From Saccharina japonica (Eukaryota; Sar; Phaeophyceae; Laminariales; Laminariaceae), in contig MEHQ01004440.1 of the NCBI GenBank assembly GCA_008828725.1, positions 276,664 through 340,663 of the forward strand: 64,000 nucleotides of DNA, read 5' to 3'. Of the stretch, positions 1-10,800 are shown one piece after another. Each line of letters opens with the position of its first letter. Positions within the stretch are counted from its first letter, which is position 1. The notes below the pieces were generated by a model. It worked only from the letters and a program-made list of their open reading frames with translations, was not told where the DNA came from and did not search any database. Made by a program: the position numbers and the translations under genes.

Positions 1-654
1 GTGACTTGGACACCATGTTTGTACAATTCCCCAATCACGCAGTGGCCGTCGCTGTAAGTAGTCGCCTATTTCCCCACTGACGTTCCAAGAAGGTTGACAG
101 GCCTGTCCAGTAGTGAGACACATCACGATCCGTCCTGTGTTGGGGTAGCAATCCCTGAAACTGTGTACCAGGGGACTGTACGAGGTAGTAGCAGGAAGCA
201 CGACACCACATAATATGTATTTATGTGCAGGCAGATATTTCGTTGTAACCCCGCGCACGCTGAAGAGGCCCGCCAAACAAAAAACAGTGAAAGCTCTAAA
301 CTATTTTAGCGAACAACTCTGCTGTATTGTGCACGCAAAGCAACCGAGTAGAAAATTAACTCGTATAGAGAAGGGCTGCACTGGGGGCTGGGAGATCCCC
401 TTCTAGAGCTTACCAACTGCACTCACTCGCAATTTAAAAAAAAGGGGTATTCGAGCAAGCAGTACCGACCAATAGCTTTGGTGTATCATCGGATATAAGC
501 AGTGGTGGCCATCTTTTTTCTACAGGACGTCGTGAATTACAAAAGTACGCGGACTAAGAACACGCGCTCGGAGCGAGCGGCGATCCTTGCTGTTCTCCTG
601 TGTTAGCGCCAAGATCGATGCGCTAGACCCTCCCACCCGCAAGAGCTATGTACA

Positions 655-845
655 GTAGTACAGGACAACAACAATTGAACGCAAGACACAGGAAAGCAAT
701 TCCAGGCTGGCTTTCCTATTTGAGAAGGGGTGCGTTCTACCCCAACTTCAGTACGATAACTCCCGAATTCATTTATTTTCCTGTCAATCCCTGCCTGGCT
801 TTCTTAGCAGGGGTCCTACACTGCACTCTGTGCTACTGTGGTGAT
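655..845. mobile_element. foldback mini-element, family H, copy 1
   Basis: Begins with AGTACAGGAC and ends close to a reverse complement of it. It also matches 49234-49408 along most of its length (CAGGCTGG, TTTCCTATTT and TCTACCC-type blocks in the same order). Two diverged copies with inverted ends suggest a non-autonomous DNA element. It encodes nothing recognisable. Confidence 0.5.
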
Positions 846-2689
846 TAGATGGAATATTAGTAACCTACCAAAAAAGCTCCGAGAAATTATTTGATAGCAG
901 CGTAGACTGTGAAAAGGGAGGGCACTAACATTATAAAGCGTAGCTATGGCTGCGTAAAACAAAAATGCCACCTGTCAGTATTGCCGTCGCGGAGTATTGC
1001 GGAACTACTTCTGTACCTAACCTACAGTAGATACCTTACCTACGCTTAATGATATCCAGTACCCGTTAAACATAAGTGGCATCAACCCAAGCAATGCTTG
1101 GACACGCACCTCACCACGAAGTTGCGTGTCTCAGGGCTGCGCATTTAACCACCATCTCCATGCTAATCAATCGCGAACTATTGCGGTTGCTGTTGCTCCG
1201 CCTTTCTTTACCACGAGAGCAACGAGCACCCGGCAGATTCCGCACACCCGAATAGCGGCAACGGTCTGCATGCAGCTATTAACAGCGGTAACGGTTCAAC
1301 ACGCAACCTCCATTTCTTTTTTGTTTTACGTACAGGCGGGCTTCATGAAAAAGAGGGTGCCGCCAGCAGCTACGAAGCTCCTATAAATAGTGTCGTAGCT
1401 GTATCCTCCCTCCGAACAAAAAACATAAAAATATGATTATGTACACCAAGAAGGTATCGTTGGGGTGTCGACGTCCCTACGACTAGTTGGCTAGTTTCCT
1501 ACGATTAGGCGGGACAAGGAAGGGTCTCCACGCCAACCCAGCAGGCGTTTTTAATATCCTCGTAGGACAGCCGTCGGTACAGCAAGCTTACATACAGCAC
1601 GTGTGGCAGGCCCGGATATATAATCTAGCTGCACGCGGCGTGGTACCGATAATAAAGCGCTGTCGTCTCGATAAACCGCTATTCTCGTGCTCGTGGCTTG
1701 TTGTACTTACATCGGGCGGTTGTCAATCAATCGGTCATTCGTTGTCAAGTTCCTAGCCCCTCGACCGCCGCCGAAAAACAGGGCCGACACGCCACATAGT
1801 ATGGCGCACCCAACAAGTTGTGTTGAGTTGCATCGAACTCCGTACTATGCCCAAAATTCAGAGCCAGCTACTCGTCGCTACCTCCTACGAGTACGTGATC
1901 TAGCTATTCAGCTCTCACGGCAAGCCAGCATGAAAAAAGCCGGCTTCACAGCGTGTACGCCTATTATTGTTGATGAACTTATCCAAGGGGACATTCATTA
2001 TCCAAACGCTGCGAGCCCATCATCTGCCGGTCGGTATCAATGTAACTGTTGTAATGCATGAGAGTCGGTCTTTTACACAAGTCTCAACACCTCCCACCCA
2101 GAACCTGACCCCGAATCGTAAAACTAACTGCGGCTATGAATAGCTGGGCAACGCAATGCCTGGAAAGGGCAACAGCGAGAACGGAACCTAAAAATATAGA
2201 TCTGCCAAAAATATTTGCCCCGCAGCCCCGCCCCCCGCATTTAACTGCCAGACTTTTTCGGCGTCGTTGCAATAGACCAAAATACAAAAAACGTTCGCCC
2301 ACAAACGGGAGAAGAAGCAACGGCGGGCAGGATGAAAAAAAAAAGGGTCAACCTGATTTATTGCGTAACAATAATACCGAATTTCATCATCATTCTTACT
2401 TATTACCCGGTATTACACGACAGCTGGACCAGAACATCACACTTCCAAAATATAGAAATATTGCAGGTTTATCACCAGCTACTTGCTCCCTTAGGGGAGG
2501 GGTAAGATAATGCTATCATAATTACGGCACCGTTCGGCGTGTCAGCAAGCATGCTGCATCCACCCACCCATCCGGTAGCCACAAACCACGCCAATGTGGA
2601 GACCTGCCCCGCCATCTGAAGAAAACACGACTGGTAGCAGGTACTGGAAACACGCTTAGTAGGCGGTATATCCTACTATTGCAAAAGTA

Positions 2690-2745
2690 TTCCAGCTCTA
2701 ATTCCAAGTAGTTTGTGCCCGAAAACGAGGGTCCGGTTCTAAAGG
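2690..2745. repeat. decayed hairpin element fragment (family A-prime)
   Basis: Contains ATTCCAAGTAGTTTGTGCCC, then GGTCCGGTTCTAAAGGGG. These correspond to the core and right arm of the hairpin elements at 10695-10785, 43841-43930 and 54962-55049. Only the right half is clear. Confidence 0.45.
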
Positions 2746-4954
2746 GGAAAGTAACGCCTTGTTTGCGTCGAAATCCCGCTTGCTGGAAAATATGGGCTAT
2801 GACGCCCATTGGCTGGAAAGGAGGGGGGGGGGGTAGGAGACTTGGGGTGTTTCCAAAATGTCCACAAATTCAGTGTGCCAAATGCGCCGTGATCCATCCA
2901 TCTTGTCGAGTACAACACGCGCTGCCGAAGAAGAGCAAACAAATACAAATACAAAAACACAAAGAAAAAATATCGCTACATAGATACTCGCCGCTCCCCA
3001 CGTCCAAACCTCCTCTTAGTTTGCTCATCGTCAATGTGTGCGAATGCATGTATATGTATACAACGAAAACTATGTCAACCCTTGGGAACCAGCATTTTTA
3101 GTCCAACAGCTCGCCAATTACGTTCGAGCACGCGTATGTTTGTGCAAAACTCGAGGAAGAACCAAAAGTTACGCGCAAAAAAATCTGAAACAAGGCAAGG
3201 CACAATATCACGTAGCACATAACTCTACGGAACGGCTTTCAAGTGTGCCTGCGCGCAGCGGGCGGGTCACCGCGACATCTATATTGGCGTGTCAAGCAAA
3301 CAGCTGTTGAGTGGAGAGTGGGGGGGGGGGGGGGGGGGGGGGGAGATGGCCGATCTCTCAATCTACAGTGTTCTCTCTTTGCAACCTCGTCGAGCATCCT
3401 ACATCGACGAAGGGAAGTACGCATGACGCCAATTCCGTCGCATGGTAAGTAACCACAGCAGTTAGCTCCTACCGCTGCTTCTAACTGTAGACCTTCTCAG
3501 TATATCATACCAGATGCTAAGTATACCTTCGACCTGCGGCGACCGTATCACGAAACGCTCCTTACCACCGCAAAAATATGGAACCACAAAAAAATCTACT
3601 TATCATGTGGCGGCTTGTCGGCGTTACCTCTTCTCCACCCCCGGCCCGTGATCGATACCCAATCGAAAAACTAATGTCGAGTGCTACTCGCAAAGTACTC
3701 CTATTTTTATGGTACACATATTTTGGTTTCCTACAAAAATATAATAGTGTGTCGTCTGGGTATTTCAAGAAAATACCCCCCTTCAGGAAAAAAACAAGAA
3801 TTTTCCGCCGCACGCAGCATTATCATCAACCAAGGAATACCGCTGAATACTCCGCGAACACCATTGATCCATCCGACCGTCCGCGCTCAAGGCGGCACCG
3901 GAAGAAGAAGAAAAAAAAACAGCGGCCGCAGAAGAGCGTACCCCACTATGCAAGTAATAGAATAGTGGAGTCGTGCGTTGTGCTTCGGCAGACCAGACTC
4001 TGATAAATACATAAAATATATCCTACCTATTGTGCTTTCCCGGTGATTACCCACTTTATAGGGTATAAGGAGTAGAGCTCGTTACACCATGCATATAAAA
4101 TAAACACCATCGATATTCGCAGCACCGTGGCCGGCCATTCCTTTGTCGCCACAAGAACAAGAAAAAAAAGTGTCTCGAGGAGAAGAAAGAGGATGAAACG
4201 ACGCCCTTATCGTAAAAACACTTGGCAAAAACTAAGAACAAGACAGATGTAAAAAAAAAAAAACAATAGCGAGGAAAACATCAGCTCGCGACCCGCACGA
4301 CATTGTAACAATATTGCTTACTTACTCGTCCTGAGAGACCCAATCGGGGGTGACCCTTGACATTGACACCGACTCAGATTAAAGCCGGTACCAATGCAGT
4401 GAAAACAGCACCGCGAAGAATCTACTGAAGTCTTGGCCGGTTCATCACCGACGATGCGTTTGGTTTTTGGCACCAGTCTACAAGTGAACACTATGAGGGC
4501 CCCTCTCCGCCTCTTTACTATTTTGGCAACCCTGTCCACCCCTCCTCGCTGCTAACTCCAACCGGTCCCTTTTGATGAAAATGTCAACGAAATATCTTGA
4601 AACATTTAAGAGTAGCGCCTGCCTTGTCCTGCCCTGTGTGCAAGCAAGATGTTACGTACGGTACGACTTATCGAAAAAACAACAACCATCTGCCTACGTT
4701 CATTCCTCTTTTTTTACCGTTCGTTCCTTCATGGGGAGATAATTTTCATAAAAAAATCAAAACGATGGGCGCGCCACTTTTTTGTTGCAGGGTCGCAGAT
4801 TGCGAGCAACGCATATGACCCAAGCCAGCTATCACATTTAGTTGCCTTTCGCTTCCGCCGCTGAGGGCGTGTCGGAAAAGCGCAACATCGGCCAGAACGG
4901 CTCTTCTGACGTAAACAAGCCTGAGAAACGATCGCCCGCGCATTTTTTTTTTGC

Positions 4955-5080
4955 CTCAACAACACCTGTTGTGTTGCTCCTCTTCTGCTCAACAAACACC
5001 TACTGTACCTGCTGCGCCTCTTTTTTTTGCTCAACAAACACCAGCACCTGCTGCGCCCCTTTTGATCAACAAACAACTGT
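4955..5080. repeat. short tandem repeat around CTCAACAAACACC
   Basis: Three diverged copies of a unit with CTGCTGCGCC and CTCAACAAACACC, about 45 bp apart. No coding signal. Confidence 0.5.
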
Positions 5081-5224
5081 TCTTCCTTCTCGGCTCCGCG
5101 CAACAATATAGCATGCCCATCCGCTTACCCTGGCCGGCTTGCCTAGACGAGCGTGCTACGACTTAATTGATACCTCCCGTTACAGAGCGAGCATAAACGA
5201 CCACACATGTACAGCCATAAGAAG

Positions 5225-5430
5225 AGTGAGCGAGCGTCATATACCTACCACCTAGCTTCCCCCCCTCCGCACCGCAGCAACGCGTCGAGAGCACGGGAGC
5301 GTGCCATATATACCACCTAGCCTTTGCCCACAGCGCACCGCCAACGCACCGAGGTCAATCCCCACCGCACCGCAAACATACGTATCGAGGGCACGTGAGC
5401 GTGTCATATCTACCACCTATTCTCCACCGA
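5225..5430. repeat. diverged tandem repeat with CACCTA blocks
   Basis: Three copies of a block reading roughly GAGCGTGTCATATCTACCACCTA, separated by CACCGC-rich spacers. The irregular spacing suggests an old minisatellite. Confidence 0.45.
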
Positions 5431-6061
5431 TAACGCTTGGAGGGCACGACGGGTGGTGGTGAATGGCGGGAGCATTACACCAGACCACACCGTCTATCCC
5501 GTGCCCTCTCGAACCCCACCCACATGACCTTTTCCCCTTACAAAATACCCTCCTTCCTTGTCTCTTCCTTGTCTCTGTACCACCGCGCGAGATCGCCGCT
5601 GCAACCATGACAGCCTAGCCTAGCCTAGCGTTGCCCTCCGTTCCTCCCTAAGCACAGCAAGCGCGAAAAAATCGTTAACTTCATGCAGCCCAGCGCCGTT
5701 CGTTCTTCTTAGCTTACGCATATTAGGACAAAAAAACACGGGTACGTAGTACCGGTAGCCTTAACGAACCTATGTACCAAATAACACGCATGTATGCCGT
5801 TTCATGTCAGGCGTGCGTGAGTAAGATCATCAATGCTTTCCTCCACGACAACTATACGTCATACTGAAGAACCATGCCCGAATCAGAAAAAGAAAAATGT
5901 ACGGTATCGATTTCTCCCTACAAACACGATGTTCGTGCCCTCCTTCCCAAACTCGAGCCAAGGACGACGCAAGTCGAGTATAATAATAGTTGTCAAACCT
6001 GCAATAACGACATGTCCTTACTCATGAGCGTACTGTCAATACCCGCCCACTCCCCCCGACC

Positions 6062-7848
6062 TCACCAAGCGTACGACCCTTGCCCTTGCCCGCCCCCCCT
6101 CCCCCCCGACTCAGAAGCGGCATACTGCGCAGTACTCCCTGCCCCTGCCCCAGTCGCAGCCTCGGCTGCATACCCACCGCCTGAACCAGCCGACCCACCA
6201 CCGCGCGTCCAATAGTCGCCTTCACTCTGAGCAGCTTGAGCGTACTGATCGCCCGCGTAGGCACCACTGGCACCGTTGCCTGCCGAAGAAGCGCCGGTCC
6301 CTCCTCCGTAGCCTTGCGCGGAAGCGGCGTACCCGCTACCTGTGCCGGAGTACCCGCCGGTGGCAGCGGTAGCGGTACCGGCGGTATCGTACGCCGTCTC
6401 AGCCTGCGCGTTGTAAGCCGCGCTCCCCTGTCCGCTGCCCCCGTAGCCCGACTGCTGAGAAGCCGCCGTGGCCACACCGGCACCACCCCCGGAAGCTTGG
6501 TCCGCATACCCGCCGCTGCCGCGGTACTGCTGCTGCGCCGCCGAGCTGCTGTAATCACCGCTGTCGGCATACCCACCCGCCTTCGGCGTGGCGGGGTCGC
6601 TAGCGTGGGCGCTCTGGGACCTGTTACCCGCAGCAGTCTTGACGGGCCCGTCGTATCCCTGCTGTTGCTGCTGGGAGCCGTAGAGGGACCCCTGGGGGGT
6701 CCTGCTTGAGGCATCTTGCGAGTACGACCCCGCGGCTGCCGGGTAGGTGTCGCCTCCACCACCGTAAGAGCTGGCGGCGGCACCGGCGGCGCCCGTAGAA
6801 TAAGCGTCACCGCCGGTTCCGTTGCGCCCTCCGCTGCGACCGTCATCGTACCTCCCGTCAACCGGAGCCGTGTCGAAGTTGTTCCCATTACCGCTGCTGC
6901 CGTAAGCGCCGTCCAACTTGTTGCCGCTCGCCGCGGCGTGTCCATTGCGACCGCCGGTGGCAGCGCCGGCGCCCCCGGTGCCGTTGTAGCCCTGATCATA
7001 CCCGGCGCCGGCGCCAACATCTGCCCTATGGCCGGCGGCGTCAGCCTGCTGACCGTAACCGCTGCCCCTGCTATTCTCCACCTCTCCCAGGTGGCCGCTC
7101 CCCCCCGCATACCCGGCACCGTCACCGGACCTATCGCCGTAGCCGGTGGCGCCCGCAGGCTGACCACTCGACCTCCCGTAGTCTGCTCCAGAATACTGAT
7201 CGTTGGACGGGGCCACGCCCCCGGCCGCACCACTACTGTTCCCCCCCCTATACCCGCCACCACCGCTAGCGTTACGGTGGCCGTACGCTGGGGTCCCGCT
7301 GGGGTCAGCCCCGCCACTATCAACAGCGCCGGCTCCTGATCCCCGGCTAGTCGAAGCCCCGTAACCTCCGCCTGCCCCCGTACTGTACCGACCCGACTCG
7401 TCGTCATACCCTCCCTTGACACCACCCCGGCCACCGTCGTACTCAGCACCATACGCCGCGTCCCTACTAGCACCGTTAGCGCCGTACCCCCCTTGCTCTC
7501 CCCCTGCGCCGGCAGCGTATCCCTGGCCGCCGCCACCGCCGCCGCCGACATCCGCTACCCCCGCGCGACTCTCCCTACCGTGACCAACCCCACCCCCACC
7601 CCCACCGCCTTCATACTCGGACCCGCCCCCGCTGCGCATGGACCCACTCTCGCGGGCTTGAGGGTAACCACTGCCGCGGCTATCGCCGCCATTGTTGTAA
7701 TTGTCACGGTAACCACCGTCCCCCCTCTCGGCAGGGTAGTCATCATGCCCTCCGTACCCCTCACCCGCGCCCCCCCCACCAACACCAACACCACCACCAC
7801 CACCACCGTGCATACCGCTCTCAGCATGGAGAGATGGAGGGTTGTACT
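6062..7848 (-). CDS. RNA-binding protein last exon: Gly/Tyr/Ser/Ala low-complexity tail
   Basis: The acceptor CCCTTCAG is followed by AG, which completes a Glu codon with the previous exon, then YNPPSLHAESGMHGG and about 590 residues to a stop at 6062. The tail is dominated by Gly, with Tyr spaced as GYG, SYG and AYG, and some Arg and Asp near its start; it ends GQGSYAW. This composition is like the prion-like domains of FUS-type proteins, where Tyr and Arg drive condensation. Hydrophobic residues are nearly absent. The other strand is open too, but only as a shadow of the GGN codons. Confidence 0.8.
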
Positions 7849-10800
7849 CTGAAGGGCCGGGAGCCCCGCGCCGTTCGCCTTAAGACAACAAAAGGAAACG
7901 ATAAGACAAACAAACAAAAAACAAGAAAAAAAAAACACGAAAAAAAATGTGTACCACAAAATGGGGGGGGAGCGGGGGGGGGGGGGNGGGCTGGGGGTGT
8001 GTGGGGTGGGGGGGGGGGGGGGGATGAGAGAGGACGCTCGGCGGCCGGCAAAATGCCCGCGTAAAAACATGGCAACGAGAGGAACGGTCGGTGAAGGGGT
8101 GCAGCGCGTCTACTGATTAAAAAAAAAAGGTGTACCTCGGAGGGTCAGACCACGAACGGTGATAAGAGGGCGCACAGCGGCTCAATCTAGTTCTGCACCG
8201 ATTTCTGAAGCAACGTCTGGAGCAACGGCTTACGCACAACAAATCTGAAGCAATGTTCTACGCAAATTCTGAAGCAAATGTGTGAAACAACTTCTGCAGC
8301 GACGTTTCAAGCAACTTCTGAAGCAACGTTTCAAGCAACTTCTGAACCAACGTTTCAAGCAACTTCTGAACCAACGTTTTAAGCAACTTCTGGATCAATC
8401 TTTCTATCAACCTTCTGCGACAATTTCTGAAGCGACCTCTGGAGCAACGTTTTAAGCACAAGAGTCCAAAGCATGTTTACGCAACTTCTGAGGCAATGTT
8501 TTACGCAAATTCTGAAGCAACTTGTGAAGCAAATTCTGGAGCAACGTTGCAAGCAAATTATAAAGCAATGTTTTGAGCAGCTTCGGAAGCAATATTTCAA
8601 GCGACTTCTGGAGCAACTGTTTGAGCAACGTTGGGATCAAGTTTCAAGCAACTTCTGGAGCAACATGTCAAGCAACTTCTGAAGCAATGTCAAACTTTCC
8701 AAGCAACTTCCTAAGCGTCATTTCAAGCAACTTCTGGATCATTGTTTCAAGCAATTTCTGGAGCAACATTTCGAGCAAAATACTGAGCAACATAAAACTT
8801 TCGGAGCCAATTCTGAAGCAGCATTTCAAGCCACTTTTCAACCCTACTCGTAAATACTTACAACGAGCGCATAAGCCCTGCGGAGGATGCAACAGCAGCG
8901 GCGACAGACTTTCCGAACTAAAATGAAACCAGGTACAATACAGCAACTCAAATGAAACAATCAAAACCACGCAGCGTGATGGCCATGGACTCGTAACGAC
9001 CTCTTGGCTACTGGCGGGCTACACAGGCAAGACAGAGCCACTGCTGGAGTACAGCGGTGAATTATCACTACTGCAGGGGACCATAGTAAATAGGACCTAA
9101 GGTACACGCGCAAAACCTGAATACATCCCAGTTTTTCTGACAATATTTGATCTATTTTACTTTAAAGGTCCCTGTGTGGAGGGCTTAAGCTTTATTTTTA
9201 CCCATCCGCCCGAGGATAAAACAAAAAACGAAAAAAAACTATGGTCCCTCTTGAATAATACCCTAAAAATCGTTAGGTTCGCACGGGGGTGGCTATCGTT
9301 TTCAGCGCGCGTTTTCTCGACCACGGTAGTAAGCAAGGGTGCTACGCTAAAGTCGAACATTCCATTTTCCGAAGGCTTTCGACCAGATATTTCCGAAAAC
9401 ACCGCCTTGTGTTCAGTTTTGAGAAACCCTTCTCGTTCTGGAAAAATCGAGCGCTGTAAAACGGTCACACCCCTGCGCGAACGCAACGCTCTGTGCGGTA
9501 TGAAAACACGGACGGGTAAAAATTGCCACCACACACAAGGGGGGGGGGGGGGGGGGGGGGGGTTGGAACGAAAGGTAAGCAACCACCACGACAACAAAAA
9601 TGTCTAGACGTGAAGCCAACTATTAATAACACCACGCAAAATGTACAAACAGCAGTTCCATCCATGGTTACGGTTCGCACTCGAAAACAGATCCTGATCG
9701 CAACCAATGAACGTGTGTGCCGAAACGAAAGGTGTACCCCTCCGAGTACTCGCGGCCAACAAGCGCCTATTGCCAAACCAGGACCCCCCCCCCCCCCCCT
9801 GCGGGTACCCGCGAGTATGTAGCTTTTTTCGTTTGACTTTTAGTATAGTATACTAAACGCCATACAAATAAGGTGTAACGGTTCAAGACTGCCCATTCTA
9901 AAATGCTGGCTTCTTGGTATGACCACACGAAAAAGCCATACACGAACAAACATATACTGGTTTGGGTTTTACAATGCTATATACTAAATAAACACCATAC
10001 AAAAATACCAGGCCCCAAAATAAGCCAAGAGTCTTGAGTGCTACTGTACGTACTCGTACCCGTGTGACATGATAATTGACCAAAGAGGGTCTGTACTCGC
10101 GAGTGCCGGGGTTCTCTCTAAAAAAGGGTCTAACCGCAACCAACGAAAAAAAAAATGTGACAAGGCACTAAACCAAAGCGTGATGTGGGCGGTGATTGGT
10201 TAGTATTTTATCGCCGGGTTTGAACATCGGGCCTTGTACTCCTAACCACAACACTAGATCTACCGCCAGCAGACCGCGGATACCGGCAGTGCGTGGAAAC
10301 ACTAGCGCACTTAACTCAAACGCTAATAGTAGTGGTCCCTCTATAGTGCCGGCTGCCCGCTATAGGGCCTGTAAAATAGCTTGGCATAGATGGGATTCAC
10401 CAATGTGGCCGTGCGGGGAGTAGTGCCGGTGGCCGCTACATAGTGCCGTGTTTTTGTTGGCTGGCTCATACCGACTCTACGATAGAGGGGCCAATACTAC
10501 CACTGTACACTAAACTAAAACGCAACGAACATGTGTACACCTGGACCTTGTCCGTCCTCCATTTTGGAGTTTTATGTGTAACGCGACCAACTAAAACAGG
10601 TGTCATAACGCACCCAACAGAACGAAAAACATACAGCAGCGGAAACCCCGAGTTCAGAGCACCCCAAGACAGTCTTAAGCCTAATAAGCTCTCTTGACCC
10701 ATTCAGAACTGAAAAAATGTCCCACACTAATTCCAAGTACTATGCCCCCAAATTCGTTGGACCAGTTCTTATCTCAAGGGGTCAACTGCTGGTACACTAC

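Larger units (their letters stand above)
1..6060. other. gene-poor flank, no convincing coding sequence
   Basis: No open frame here shows a recognisable domain, a believable initiator or exons that join in phase. The sequence has homopolymer runs (poly-G at 3321-3343, several A and T runs), one dispersed mini-element (655-845) and local tandem repeats (4955-5080, 5225-5430). The last few hundred bases should include the 3' UTR of the minus-strand gene whose stop codon is at 6062; I could not pick a polyadenylation signal with confidence. Confidence 0.6.

Noticed and set aside
6236-7852. Long plus-strand open frames (157, 207 and 119 codons) rich in Ala, Val, Arg and Pro
   Set aside because: They are the complement of GGN-rich codons of the minus-strand glycine-rich exon. 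Only the minus strand joins the RRM exons in phase.
8258-8682. Leucine-repeat proteins on both strands
   Set aside because: Arise from a 24-bp minisatellite in an intron; kept only as a finding about the repeat.
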